Numbered from the stretch's first letter, positions 46,192-59,392 are shown. The stretch: DNA of 64,000 nt from Rhypophila decipiens (GCA_033297075.1 MU858114.1:114940-178939), one strand, 5' to 3'. Notes: generated by a model not told the origin, from the letters alone. Made by a program: numbers and translations.

Positions 46192-47904
46192 TCGGGTATG
46201 CACATTGCACATGGCGCCCACACGGTGGAAACACTCGACAGGTTTGGCGCGGGGCGTGAATGGCGTTCGGGAATGCTTTCCTTCTGTGGTCGGAACTAGG
46301 ACTAGGCTCATTCTTCGGTGTTGGCTATTTGGCTTTTCTGTTACGGCAGACATTTTCCTTTGTCTTTTCTACCTTCCTTTGGTCGGTTACTTCGCTTTTG
46401 GCACGATACCTTTTCCAGTCTCCTCTGGCCATGATAACCTCCTGGATGTTGTCTTGTTTGGGTGGGATTCTGCGAGGGTTGTTTGGTTGCCTTTAAAGGT
46501 CGGATAGCCTTGCATTTTGACCGGCCCTGAAGTAGGGACAACATAATCTGGAGCGGCCTTACTGGGGCCTGGGATACCATTCGATATTTGGTCATTTACG
46601 TTTCTGGTTGGAGCACGGCACTCTTATACTGATCGGCCGTGTTACACTGTACCATACATGGGATGGGGCACATGGACAAGTTTTGGGACCTTGACTTACC
46701 AGGCGGGCGTGGGCATGATTGCGTAAGGAGAAAAAAGAGGACGGTGTGGTTCGGTATGGGTTTGCTATCTTTTCTTTGGCCATTTACTCGGTTGGTTTTC
46801 TCTACTTTTCGGGACGTCGCCCCCCTTTTCTTTATACACTTGCCATACCTGAGCCCGTTTATACATTGAGGAGCTGGTTTTGGTATAGCATTATATTAGT
46901 AGTGTCTCGATTTCTTTATCAGCTACACTCACAGCGTCTACGTCACTTACTCGACTCATTATTTACATTAGCTGGTAGCCGCCTTTCAGACTCAGGGGAG
47001 TTGGCCCCGAGATCAAGATGGCAGCGAAATTGGCAGTTGTTCACTGATTTTATCATCTACTTAATCATGATCGACATTGCTCCTTTACAGTTCTCATAAT
47101 TCCTGAGTGGTGCCTGGCATCGACTTTAGCATGATGGTAATCATGGCTTGACTCAGAATGAATAATAAGGCCTTGCATTTGGCTGTATGTGAGCTTCAGT
47201 GCTTCCAGTCTGCCTTTCTTTGCGCGGTTCAGACTACCGACACCAAGGCTGATAAATCACGGTATGACTCTTCCAAACAGGGGCTAAAACAACAAAGCTA
47301 CTCATGGGACCTCAATTGACCAATTACTCTCTTGGTATTAATCCGTATCAACCATTCCCTCTGCTAGCACAGCCTTCGCGACAAGCTTTCGAACGATGAC
47401 ACACCCCGGCGAAGGGCAATTAAACCCCTGCGCAGCGTCATTCTTGAGCCCCGTTTTAGTTTTTCTGCCGACTGCCCCGCCTTTTTGCGCCACATCTCTG
47501 ACCTTCCACCGCAAAAATTGCTGAATAAACCGGCCAAGTCTGAAATGGCTGCACCGTAGCTTCTCTGCCCCACCAAAGAGGCCATCACTGTCTACATCAC
47601 ATAAGAACGTGCTGTCGCCAAACATCGAGTACCTACTACTTTGTTAATCCTCGCCGATATCTTGAAAATCCTTCGTTTACCTCGGGCAAGCAAGCTTATT
47701 TTACTATTTCGACAACACAGAGGAACCTGTCACTTCAACCGAACATTGCATTCCGCTGGTCGAGACCAATCGGGCAATCCCAAAACACAGCCAGCAAGCA
47801 AGAGCCTTTTGTTTGGGCAAGGCCACATACCCACAACGAACAAACAATCCTTTTCCCCCACTGTCCAAACTCGAATACCGCGCTCCAGCATTTCCTTGAA
47901 CACA
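46192..47904. other. Intergenic region
   Basis: About 1.7 kb between two plus-strand genes, with T-rich 3' flank at the left and the HEL2 promoter and leader at the right. A 95-codon minus frame at 47338-47625 has no recognisable feature. Nothing else supported. Confidence 0.5.
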
Positions 47905-50529
47905 ATGGCTACGACCGGCGAGGCCGGAACCAGCACCCAACCAGGCGGAGATTCTTATAGACCCCGAGGTGGCGACGGCCAGAGAGGTCGAGGCCGAGGA
48001 GGTGGTGGACGTGGAACCGGTGGAGGCGCCAGAGGGCGCGGACGCGGAGGAGGAGACAGAGGCAGCTCACGCGGTGCTGGCGGTGCTGGAGGTCGAGGGA
48101 GGGGCAGGGGCGGAGGACATGGTCATGGACGCGGCGGACACGCACAACCCGAGCAGACACAAGCTACCGACCAGGAAGGAAAAGGAAAATTACCAGCTTT
48201 CAAAGTCAAGCCGGAGGAGGGTGCCCAGGAGGACGACGATGCCGATCTCTGCTTTATTTGCGCTAATCCCATAACCCACCACTCGCTTGCACCTTGCAAC
48301 CATACCACATGCCACATTTGCGCGTTACGCCTGAGGGCCCTTTATAAGAACAAGGACTGCCCTCATTGTCGTGTGAGTAGAAGCCGTTTCTGAGGATGCA
48401 TTTGTTGGGTTACTAGAGCTTCACTGACACAATATCAAAAGACCGCCGCCCCATTTGTCATCTTCACAGACGACGCCAGCAAACGGTTTGAGGAATACAA
48501 GGACTCGGAGATCACAAGCACCGACGACAACATCGGCATTAGGTATGCGGGCGAGGACATTGTAGGCGATACCATTCTCCTTCTGAGGTACAACTGCCCT
48601 GATGGCGACTGCGACTTTGCCGGCCTCGGTTGGCCCGACCTCCACCGCCACGTTCGAGCTGTGCACCACCAAAAGATGTGCGACCTGTGCACTAGGAATA
48701 AGAAGGTATTTACACATGAGCACGAAATGTTCACGGATAAAGAGCTTGGTGAACACATGCGGAAAGGTGACGACAAGCCCGGTGCCATCGACCAGACTGG
48801 TTTCAAGGGCCACCCATTGTGCACCTTCTGTGGCGAACGCTTCTACGACGCAGACAAGCTCTACGAGCATTGCCGTAACAAGCATGAACGCTGCTTTATT
48901 TGCGACAGGAGGGATTCGAGACAACCGCATTACTATTTGGACTACGACGCTTTAGAAGAGCACTTTAAGAAGGACCATTTCCTGTGCTATGACAAGGAGT
49001 GCCTGGAGAAGAAGTTTGTCGTGTTCGACACCGAAATGGACCTCAAGGCGCATCAGCTTAGCGAGCACGGGAACACTTTGTCAAAGGACGTTCGCAGAGA
49101 TGCTCGTGTGGTGGACCTGGCAAACTTTGACTACCGACCATCCTATCAACATGAAGCCAGGCCTTTCGGTTTCGGCCGCCGCGATAGGGATAACAGACGG
49201 GGTAGGGACCCCAACGCCGAGCCAATACCCGCCAGCTCGGCCCAGCCGTTACGGAGAGACGAGCTTGCATTTCAACGGCAACTGGCTATCAGCCAAGGAC
49301 AGCAACAACAGCAACAGCAAGCTCAAGCTAGCTCATCAAGTAGACCAAACCCAGCACCGTCATCTTCTCGACCATCTCAACCACCACCTCGAACAGGCAT
49401 CCCCGGCACTCAACCAATCATCGATGCCATGCAAAACGTCAGCATAAACGACCTCTCATCACTCACCCCCGAGCAGCGAGCCGGCCTGACCCGACACGGC
49501 GCCGTCGTCGAGCGGGCCTCCAACCTCCTCGGAAGCGACCCCACCAAGATCAACTCTTTCCGCACCTACATCTCCAACTACAACCGCGGCTCAATGACAG
49601 CCGAACAGCTGATCGACGCCTTCTTTGCGCTCTTCTCCGAGACGTCGTCTAATGCGCTAGGAACTCTGGTGCGTGAAGTAGCCGATCTGTTCGAGGACAA
49701 GACCAAGGCCGAAGCGCTGCGGAAAGCCTGGCACAACTGGCGCGCCATCAATGAGGATTACCCATCTCTCCCGGGGATCGGGGGCATGCACGGGGCTACG
49801 AGCTCGAACAGCGGATGGGCGGCTGCTGCGAGTGCTACTGTTGCTAGTGGCGGCCAGGGCAGTGGCGCTGCGAATCCCGCCGTGGCGGCACAACAAGCTA
49901 AGAATTCTACACGTGTTCTGAAACTCAAGAATAGTACACGACGGGGTAGTTCTTCGTCGCTGGAGCAGGCTGTTTTGTCGACGCTAAATTCTGGCGGGAG
50001 AGCTGGAGGTGGAGCGTCGTCGTCGTCGTATTCTGGCCGTGTGATGCCTTCTAGTTCGTCTACTGCTGCCTTTCCTGCTCTCCCTGGGGCTGCGAAGAAA
50101 TCTGCTTCGGCTGGAGCAGGACAGCCCAGTTGGATTGGGGGCTCGACACCGGCTTTGGCTTCGGCACCACGACCTTCTGGATCAGGCCCGGCACCAAGGA
50201 CAGCTGCGTCCAATGTAGCTGCTGCTGCGGGGGTCAACAGGAAACCGCCTGGCTCAGGCGAGGACGCTTTCCCTGCCTTGCCGGCCGCGCCGAAACCCCA
50301 GACTACGATTTTTGGGTATGGAAGGGGCGCTGTGAGGAGAGACGGGTTTGGGATGAATCGAGATACAGGATTCAATTGGGGCGGCGGAGGGGCTAGTGGT
50401 TCTAGCTCTGGACAGCAGCAACAACAGCAAGGTGGCAATGAAGAGGATGCTGCCTCGGCTGCGGGTGCGGGCGGAGGAAAGGGCAAGGGGAAGAAAAATA
50501 AGAAGCAGGTTCTTGTTCAATGGGGATAG
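47905..50529 (+). CDS. HEL2: Ribosome-collision E3 ubiquitin ligase Hel2/ZNF598
   Basis: RING-type E3 ligase that senses collided ribosomes and ubiquitinates 40S proteins, starting ribosome quality control (family knowledge). Two exons, 47905-48372 and 48442-50529, give 851 residues. An N-terminal Arg-Gly-Gly-rich segment (residues 20-80) precedes the RING (116-156): CFICANPI, PCNHTTCHICALRLRALY, CPHC. The intron falls right after the RING. The family's zinc-finger series follows: CPDGDCDFAGLGWPDLHRHVRAVH, CTFCGERFYDADKLYEHCRNKHERCFIC, HFLCYDKECLEKKFVVF and LKAHQLSEHG. A Gln/Ser/Pro-rich linker and a helical region (NSFRTYISNYNRGSMTAEQLIDAFF) come next; the C-terminus is low-complexity with a basic end, GKGKKNKKQVLVQWG. 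It is convergent with IRE1. Confidence 0.95.
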
Positions 50530-50796
50530 AGCTCTTTTGTTCAGCTGGCGTCGCGACTGATACAACTCTGCACTTGCGGGTTAGAGTTTGATTGTCTCGC
50601 CTGCCGACTGATTGAAGCATCAAGGAAAAATACAGAGGAGAGGGTAGCAAAGGCAGAAGAGGCGGAAGAGGCAGCTCTTTTGGAAGAAGCAATAACGGCC
50701 TACACGAGGGAGACAGAAGAAGAAGAAGAAGCGAGACAACTTGAAGCAATCCAAGCGATTATTTCCTGGGCGGATGAGGAACTGAAGAGATTTTAA
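50530..50796 (+). other. Open frame continuing in phase after the HEL2 stop
   Basis: Directly after the HEL2 TAG the same frame stays open for 88 codons to TAA 50794-50796. It has no ATG. The second half looks like a charged alpha-helix: EERVAKAEEAEEAALLEEA, then ARQLEAIQAIISWADEELKRF. AATAAA overlaps its end (50795-50800). It may simply be 3' UTR with a purine-rich tract, a stop-codon read-through extension, or a remnant exon. The stop context (GGA TAG AGC) is not a known strong read-through motif. Confidence 0.35.
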
Positions 50797-51937
50797 TAAA
50801 TAGCGGTCTAGTTTAGCTTGTTATTTTACTTGTTAGTAGCGGAACATGATTCCTTTTTTCCTGCCCGTTGGCGAGACAAGTCAAAGGAACCAATGCCTCT
50901 CTCTCTCTCTCTCTCTAGTTTCTCTCGGATGTAATTTCCGTAGACTGTCCTCCCGTTCCGCCCAACCAAACTTCCCTGGTAAGACGTACTACTGCTTCCT
51001 GAACGCCCTTGAGGGATTACTTGTCTCCGGCATTTCAGGGGAAACATTCCAACGACGTCGACGAGATCCCCCATCAATCATACTGGCTAAGCCCATAGAG
51101 CTTCGGAGTAAGGGTTTCAGATCAGGTATGTGCAAGACCTGCCCCCCTCAAGAATCTGGCTCAGCCGGTCGCTGTAGTAAAGATAGTGCTGGGTGGGCAA
51201 ACTGGATCTTTTTTGGGCTTTCGATAAAGGAGTCTCGGAGTTGCCCGGGCTTGGGTATGGTACCAGCCAGTAAATGTTGCATTTACATGAATGCCTTCAA
51301 TTACAGCCTGGTCAACAACACTGGTGTCATGTCCAGAGCGGAAGATTCTTGAGGTGCTCGTATACACCCATTAAATCTAAAATTTTACCCCGGAGTTGAT
51401 CGACAACCTTGTCTTGTATCTCGGGGTACTCTCCGTCGTTCAGTCGGAGCTCTATGGGTGGGTTCAGCCAGTACCGGCAGCAGAAGGGGTGTGTGTGCAA
51501 AGTGATACTCTGCACGGGTTAATTACTGACTCTGGGCCGGGCTCTCTGCAGTGAGAGTGCGAGTCTTGTTCTCTACGGATCTGAGAGGCTGCTGTCACTG
51601 TTAGCTGGAGGTAGTTGATATTGTGACAGGATGGTTGGTGGTTCAGGAGACAGAACGGTGATACTATTAGTAGGGGAGCAAGACCTTCACAATAACATAA
51701 AACAAGAAGCGCCAAGGAGCAGAGATCCAAGTTAAAACAAGAGCAAAGGCATAATATATTCAATGGACATACTAGAGCTTAGCATACTCTCTCCGTGCAC
51801 GAAAAGCTGAAAGCAAAAGAAAAACAAGCTTGACAACTATTTCCCCGGTGCTACGTACGTCAAAGTCAACAGGCCACTCCGAATTGAAAGAAATTCCTAA
51901 GTAAATTAACCATATCTCAAAGAAAAGAAGAGAAAAA
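50797..51937. other. Intergenic region between convergent HEL2 and IRE1
   Basis: About 1.1 kb that presumably holds the two 3' UTRs. A (CT) run is at 50897-50916. No ORF with recognisable features. Confidence 0.5.
50897..50916. repeat. (CT)10 microsatellite
   Basis: Perfect CT dinucleotide run of 20 nt in the HEL2-IRE1 intergenic region. Confidence 0.9.
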
Positions 51938-54900
51938 TTACACCAACTCAGGCCGACTAGGCAGATAATAATCCTTGAACCTCGGCGTCTCCTCCAAGCG
52001 CAGCTCATAAACCAAATTCCAGCACTCAATTAACAGATTAGGAAACCTCCTAGTCCAGAAGCCCAGATACCCATCCGGCAGCGGGCCGACAACCTTTTGC
52101 AAGCTCTCACTCATATCCTCGTAGTGGTTCTTCTTGTTCCTCAGCGCCCTTAGAAGATCCAACATCTTGCCGCCCGTATACTTTCTCTGCTTCCCCAACG
52201 ACTCTACAAACTGAGTGGGCAACTTTTGCAAGAAATCACCACCACTAATCACCTTGGCTGCCGAAGCCTCCAGCTGGCTCAGATGATCGCTGGGGGGATC
52301 CCTCGGCTCTTTCTCAAAGTGGTCAGACACATCGACCAAAAAGGTGAGCCGCTTCTTGGCGTCCCAAAAGAACGGGTGAGCCATGACTTCCCTTATAGGA
52401 GGTCGCTGCTTGGGGGTTTTGTCGAGCATGGATCCAATCAGGTTGCGCGCCTCGTAGGCAAAATCACCAAGCGTGTCAAGCAAGTCCAGGTTGTATTCTC
52501 CCTTGCGGATGTTGACCTCCCGCATGTACCGATCACCGCAGTCGAACGGGTGGTTCCCCTTGGTCAAGACATAATAGTATACTAGGCCCAGGGAGAAAAT
52601 GTCGATTGCGCGGGTGACGCGACGTGAGTTATGGGGACCGGCTGGGGCGAAAGAACCGGAGCCGCTCGGCATGCTGGAGCCGGGATCGGTCAGGACCATG
52701 GAGCTGTGTCCACCGCCCGGTGCATCGTCGTCCTGGAGGAGCTCGGGGGCCCGCCAACCGGATGTACCGGCTGCGTGGGCCGTTGTCGCGCCAAAGGAGG
52801 ACTGCCCGCCCTCGAGCTTCTTGCAAAGACCGAAATCCGACACGAGCAGGCGAGGGTGGCCATTCTTGCCCATGTTGACGAGGATGTTCTGAGGCTTCAA
52901 GTCGCGGTGGACAATGCGAAGGTCGTGCAAGTGGCAGAGGCCAGAGGCGATCTGGTAGAGGACATCGGGCATATTTCGCTCGCCGGCTTGGGCCAGCTCG
53001 CGGAACTGGGACGGCTTCTGGATGACGTCCGCGAGAGAAGCTTGGCACAACTCGAGAGCAATGTAGAGAAAGCCAGCTCGTTGCTGTTGGGCGTAGTAGC
53101 GGATGACTGGGAATCTGTTAGCGGCATGTCCATTGTCGTCTTGCCCGATGCATCGACAAATATAAAATATAAAAAAAACTCACCATTGGCGTGATCATCA
53201 CTCATCCTGAGCAGATTCGTCTCGTGGCTGGCAATCTCGTTGAACTGCACCAACATACGCTTCACGGCGACATCGCGGCCGTCCCACTTGCCAGCAAAGA
53301 CAATTGTGCCATTGCTGCCAATGCCCAGCTGCTGGTCCAGGTTGACCTCGAGACTGTCCATCCTCAAAATAGGGCCAGAAATGTCGTCGATGCCAGAATT
53401 GACCGTGGTGATGTCTGGCTCCAGTTTGGGCTGGGGGCCAGCGAACTGCACCGTCTCATTGACAACTTCGTCGACTGCTTTCTCGCCCGCATCGTCACCC
53501 ATCGACTCGGACTGCTCGCGTTTGAGACCTTTCTTGTGTTTTGCACCCCCGCGTTTACCTCTCTTTCTCTTCGCTTTAGGAGTCTCAGAGCCAGCGGCAG
53601 CTTCACCCGATGAGTCGCCCGATGGCTTGTCGGCACCGCCGACTGATGGCGGCTCGGCAAAGTGTACACTTGGCGATCGTGGCTTGGTGGCAGGCTCTGC
53701 GACAAGCAGAGGGGTCCCCGCTTCGCCTGTGGCAGGTGTGACATTATCAGCGTTCGCAGGCTCGGCAACAGGAGCCGGTGAGGCTTGCTCGGCTGAGGTA
53801 GAAGACGTGGAGGGTTCCCGAGACGACTCTATAGTTGTCGTCAACTCAATCTTATTGGCCTCCCTGTTCGCGGTGTCCTTTTTTGCTCCGCGTTCGTACA
53901 TTGCCCAGGCGACGATGAACAAGATAAGCACAAGGGGATTGTCGTTGAGCAATTTCCACAGGCTATTGAACCAGCCCGCCACGCCCTGGGCCATGGTAAT
54001 TGGCTTTTCTCGCAGTGACAAGCTAGGTGTGTGGTTGCCATCAGCAGGATAAGACGGCTCTGCATCCTGTCGAGGTGCGTCTATCATCTTGGGAGGTTCC
54101 TTCTCGTATGGGATGTGCTTTTGAGAACCACCGAGAGGCTGTTCTCTGTCGTTGGGGATATGGTGTGTCCCAACGAGAAGCCTTGAGAGCTGCGAGCCAT
54201 CCAACGATCCCTCGAACAAATCGAACCAGTCGGCGCTATAAATCTTTGCCGAGTCGGCCTCGACGATAAGTGGGTACTTGTTGCCCGAGAGGGCATACCA
54301 GCCACCGTCCTCGGTGTGGTTGATGAAGACATTCTCGTTACGCAAACGCAGGCTGTTTTCGTTGCTGGGCGGGATAGGGGGCTGAGGGATAACCACCAGG
54401 TCCCCGTCGTCCGACTCCCATCGGTGAAGCACATCAAAGACACGAGCGACAGGAGAGCTCAACTTCTTCTTGAAGACTGGATGCTTCTCGCTGAAACGCT
54501 CATAGTCGAATCCATAGATCAGGCCGTTGTGCTGGGTGGAGACGTAGCAGTTGTCCTTGGTGATGATGGCCTGCTGTCGGATGAGGTCGTTGTCAAACGT
54601 GTTTGTTCCCCACTCGGAGTATTTCAGCAGGGCGACAGGACTGCCGGATTGGAAGCGGTGGATGGCGACGCTGTATTCGGTGCGTGCCAGCGTGATGCTG
54701 CCGCTGTTGGCGCATTCCTCACTCTCGCCGTCAGCGAGAGCGTTGGGCCTGACACAGCTCTCAACCTTGTTGACGAAACTGCCAGAGGCGCCAAACTCCT
54801 TCATTATGGCGCCCGTGTCGGCATTCAATACGACTATAGTGGTCTCTTTGCTTCCCGTGTAGACAATATCCGCCTGGGGGTCGGTATGCGGGGAAAGCGT

Positions 54901-55617
54901 CTCGACCAGGTTCTTTATGGTCCAGTCCATCTTGGTCGGCGCCGAGAGGGGGACGGTCGGGCGCCAGAGGTACAGCTCGCCGTCGCGAGTAGGCTCCACG
55001 ACCCAGATGTAATGGTCAATCGGGTCATAGTCTTCATCGACGACAGAGCGGTTGGCTCGAAAGTGTCGCGTCTCGACCATGGGATGGTCCGACTTGAGAC
55101 GCCAGCGCTCTTGGCCAGTCTTTCTGTCGCTGGCATAGAGGTCTCCGTCGACGGTCGCTAGAAGAACAAAGTCCTTCAATTCCCAATCCTTCAGACTCCG
55201 CGCAAGATGCGGCGAGAGTCCGCCGACACCGTAGGAGTCGGCTCTGACTATAGAAGAACCCGGTGCTCGAACGGAGAGTTCCGGAGCAACGGCGTGGGCA
55301 GCGCTCGCATCGTTGGATTCGATGACGGCATCGTAGTTTTGGGTTTGTTGTTGCTGTGGGATGTCGACGACGCCCCTCGAAACGGCGATCCTCTTCCGAT
55401 CGGGGCTTCTCGGAGTCTCGACGATCTGTCGACCCGTCAAGGGCGTGGCAGCTATGTTGGAAGCTGCATGCTCGACCTCGGGGGGCGACCTGAGGTTAGA
55501 ACGCTGTTGCTGCTGCTGAGCATCGGCGAGCTGGAGCCATGGCAAGACTAAAATAGCAAAGGCCAGGAGGAATTTGCTGCGCTGGGGAGCGACGTGGCCA
55601 GGAGGCCGTCGCAACAT
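51938..55617 (-). CDS. IRE1: ER stress sensor kinase/endoribonuclease Ire1
   Basis: Type I ER membrane protein that senses unfolded proteins and splices the HAC1/hacA-type mRNA. Two exons (55617-53184 and 53106-51938, 77-bp intron) give 1200 residues. There is an N-terminal signal peptide (FLLAFAILVLPWLQLADA), then a beta-propeller-like luminal domain (LLATVDGDLYASDRKTGQERW, DIVYTGSKETTIVVLNADTG). A transmembrane span (LVLILFIVAWAMYE, about 555-572) is followed by a long Lys/Pro-rich cytosolic linker (KAKRKRGKRGG). The kinase has LGIGSNGTIVFAGKWDGRDVAVKRM, HRDLKPQN (878-885), SDFGLCKK (Asp902) and WRAPELL. The C-terminal KEN RNase domain follows (QKLPTQFVESLGKQRKYTGGKMLDLLRALRNKKNHYEDM, ending GFWTRRFPNLLIECWN). 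The intron splits the Val of HAN-VIRYY. All catalytic landmarks appear intact. Confidence 0.96.
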
Positions 55618-58391
55618 TTCGGGGACGACAACGCGGAGGGTTCGAAAGGTGGTTCAGGAGACAGTCGCATCAATTCCCCAGGTCAGGAACCGTTTTTACG
55701 GTCTTATCTTTTTCGTCCGTCGATTTGTTAGCGTTGAGCCGGCGGATGGGTCTTGCAGTGATGTGACCGGCCCTTGATTCGAAAGAGGGACGAGGGAAAC
55801 GAGTATGGCGATGGCCTGATGGGAATCGCTGAGTTGTCAATAAGCAAGAGGAAAGGCCAAGTGTTGAAATCTTGCAGCAGCCAAGTGTGGGAGGGGGAGT
55901 TTGGGGTTTTGGGAGGGAGAAGAATGGAAGCAATTGGATCTTCCTCCGTGCTTTTTGGATAGTCATCCGCCGGTGGTTGGCGCTTTCCTTGCCAAGGGGG
56001 CGGGCTGACAGCGACGGGATCAGTGCAGCGACGATGAGGTGGTGTCGCTATGGGGTGGGGTGTGGGTTTAGCGGGAATGGGTGTGGGGCGGTGCTCATCC
56101 AAAGCTGATCTGCCCCACCATCAATTTTAGCGAGTTACTTTTTTCCGCAGGTCCAAACTTGAAACCCACTGCGATTTAAATGCGATTTGAGGCAGCAGCA
56201 TTTTCGAATGCTTTGAATGGATTTTGTACGCATTTCGAAGAGAAAGACGACACAAACACCTTCTGGATCGCTGGTCTGCCTAATATTTAACTTTAACAAA
56301 GCCTCACATGAGCCTAAGAGCACAACACGTTTTGGGCAATTCGGAAGCCTGGCAGACGGTGGCGAACTCGCTGGTTGTCTGCCGCGTGTTTGCTCATCAA
56401 AAGTTTTATTGACACCCACAAGCGGAAATGGCTGGTACCTTGTTAACGAGCTCGGAACAACCCCTGGACAATGCAGAGGGCCGAGACGTTGATCGATTGG
56501 ATCGACTGTTTCGACCGGTGATAGAATCACGCCCCTTCTCGGCATGTCCCAGCCCTCGGACGAATCCCTCAAATGGCAAATGGCACACTGGCACACACAA
56601 ACCATGGATGCTGATCGAAAGACGAAAAATTTAATGACCACGGCTAAAACCTGCTGGAAGCAACACACCACACCACCTCAATATCAGAGTGCAGAATCTT
56701 GCCCATTTCTGTCGCCTTCTGTTCAACTCGAGAATCAACCTGTTCGACGAGCTGGTGATGAGCAAGGCCCACGGTGGATTGGATTCTGTCAAATTGTCAA
56801 TGTCCACATTTTCCGTGCATGACATTCAGGCTTCCCCTGAGTTCCTGTTGTTTCTCCCATGCGGGGAACACGGGGAAATCGAGAGAATGCCGTATCAGCA
56901 TACGAACTCTCGGAGACTCGCACAGGCTGACCAAGCCTTTGAAGCAGCACTCAAGAAGCGAAGGGTTTTGGATGTTACTGAATGAAGCAAGGGCCAAGCC
57001 CCGAGTGAGCCGCCGATGGCATCCCATCCCGGGGTGAGGATCCGGCTCCGATCAACACAAGTGAGCCTCTTGTCTTTTTGCACTTTCTGTGCCCTTCCTT
57101 CTTGTTTCAGAACACTTGATGGCCAGTCCTCGGGCCACCAAAACCCACTCGACCCAGAGATTTGTCAGTGGCCAATACGTATCACGAGAGATGCGAGTGC
57201 GATACAATGCCATGTCGATTGTGCCTCCCTCTTACAGAGCAAACCAAGCCTGGGACCCTGGTTGGACCATCTGACCGCATCCTTCCATCGTTCGAGAAGC
57301 AACAAGACCGAGAACAAACAAACCCCTTTTCATGATTTCGCGGAATATCCGTAGGTCGACTCTCCTCTTTCGCGCGTATCCCTCGCTCTCGCCTTGTCTC
57401 AGACGAACTGTTTCAAGTCCATCTCGCAGAGGACAGCTCCACAGGCAAGTAAAGCCGGGTTTCCCTTCCATCGCAGCATCGTTTCACAACGGCTCGTCTA
57501 AGCTCTAGTATGACCGTTTATGCCATGGCATTTGACTTTAGCCACATTCTCCGTGATGAGCTGAGTCCTAGATAAGGTGTCTGGGGAACATGGTTCCATC
57601 AAATGTTGACGTCCATCATAATGTTCATCATAGTTCGCCCTGAGGACAAAAGACTGCGGCTTCCCGCTGTCTCTCCCGTCCCTTGCATCACCTGGGGACC
57701 GGATCGGCCTGTCTGTCACCCTACCGTCCAGCCCGGTACCCGAACGGCAAGAGTTAAATTGGATTTGACATGCGAAACTCCGATATTGAGACGATCATGT
57801 ACACATCACGGATAGAGCTTCAAGTTGTGTTTGAAGCGAGCATCGGTCGTGCAATGCCCACCTGCCGGAGCTGGACTACCTGTTGGACCGGATGCGAGGG
57901 TCTTGATGGATGGAGTTGTCGGTCTTTGGTCCGGCACTCGGAGACCTACCAGCACGGCACAGTCAGCTTATCACATTCCTTCATCGGTGGCATTTCGTTG
58001 CTCTCACTCGACCCGCCGATGGCTCCATCAGGGGTAGATTGCATGATTTCCTCCCAGCTTCCATCATAAAGCGTAATCACCGACGATCTTTCAACATGTT
58101 TCCCTTTGGGGAGCTGTCATCAAGCCAAGACTCGGGCCACATCCCGTTTCCCGGTACCGATCCCGTGCCAGTAAATGGTCAAGGAACAGCTCACCGGTCC
58201 GGCCGTCGTCATCCGCCGTTACCGGCCGGTTTGTTTTTGATCTTACCGATACCTGTTCTGAACTTGATCCAACGAGACTCGCAAGGTTAGCAGACTCCAC
58301 ACAAAGAATAAACTTTTGCTAAAAATCCAGTTCCACCACCAAGAAACATAATAACTCTTTCCGGCAACGGAGGAACAACGAATCCCAACAA
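55618..58391. other. Long intergenic region
   Basis: About 2.8 kb between IRE1 and tRNA-Pro. The left 500 bp are the IRE1 promoter/leader. Minus frame 56135-56671 (178 codons) and several plus frames show no domain or protein-like composition. Nothing else supported. Confidence 0.5.
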
Positions 58392-58514
58392 GGGCCGCTG
58401 GTCTAGTGGTATGATTCTCGCTTAGGGCCACACCCAAGTATACCAAGAGCTGAACCTGCCTAAATAGGTTCTTATATTTGCGAGAGGTCCCGGGTTCAAT
58501 CCCCGGGTGGCCCC
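58392..58514 (+). tRNA. tRNA-Pro (anticodon AGG) with intron
   Basis: Split tRNA gene. Acceptor stem GGGCCGC pairs with GTGGCCC (one G-U). The A-box TGGTCTAGTGG is typical of Pro tRNAs. Anticodon stem CTCGC (58417-58421) pairs with GCGAG (58480-58484); the loop reads TT-AGG-G, so the anticodon is AGG at 58424-58426. The intron (58428-58478, 51 nt) sits at the canonical 37/38 site. T-arm with GGTTCAATCC follows and a T-run terminator lies at about 58524-58532. Confidence 0.95.
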
Positions 58515-59392
58515 TGAAAACTTTCTTTTTTGTCTAGTACTACTCTTATTTGCTAGATCAGTAGCTGGCCTTGGGATTCCCGTGCTTCTTTCACATCACC
58601 ATTCATCAAACGGATAGGAGCCTTGACATGCTCTTTCTCGCTCTTGGACGGCTCTTCTTTTGAACCATTTATTGTTCCTGTGCTTCTGTTAAGCCATAAT
58701 TCCCCAATAGCTCTTCACAGACTTAATTATAATGATGCTTTAGGTCTGACCTTGAGTTTCACTGTCCTCGTTCTCCTTAAGGGGATATGAGTTCTTATGT
58801 TCTCATTGGAGCCTTGGGTCTTGGATAGGTGTCGATACAATGAGCTGTCGTTGGCGAGCAGGTTGCTTGGTAGTACTCACTTCATCCAGTCAGCTGTCAA
58901 ATACATCAACCTCATTATATTTGAATCGATAATGTCTCAACGGGCATTATGAGCAATCTACCGTAAAAGGAAAGATTCAAGATGTCTGTTTCCAAGCATC
59001 CATGAACGTGCCCAACGCAAACAAGGGGCCAGAAAAAGGGACATGTACCCGTAACGTAAAGCGGAGGTCACAAAGAGTGACAGGGTCCAAGAGCCTCAAA
59101 GTCACAGAACCCCGGATTTTAGACGAAGAAAAGTCCCCGCATCTTGGCTGGCTGACCTTTTCCCTGTTGGAACTGGTGATACTCTGGCGTGGTGCGGAGA
59201 AAGCTCAATAAGCCGAGGCTTGTTGGTGTTTTGGTCCTGAAAGTTGGGGTAAAAGACATCAATGCCAACTCTTATTACCTTGTTTGTACATGTTCATCTC
59301 ACAGTATCTGACAAACTTTGTGTTTCTTCAATCATTGACCTGAATCCGGAATCTAACCCATCGAGATCATTCTCAAGTAAATCTTGCTCAAA
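58515..59392. other. Intergenic region
   Basis: About 880 bp between tRNA-Pro and the acyl-CoA dehydrogenase gene; the right part is its promoter and leader. No supported ORF. Confidence 0.5.

Noticed and set aside
47338..47625. 95-codon minus-strand frame
   Set aside because: No recognisable feature and lies in the HEL2 upstream region.
56135..56671. 178-codon minus-strand frame
   Set aside because: Cys/Val/Arg-rich without domain or start context; treated as chance.
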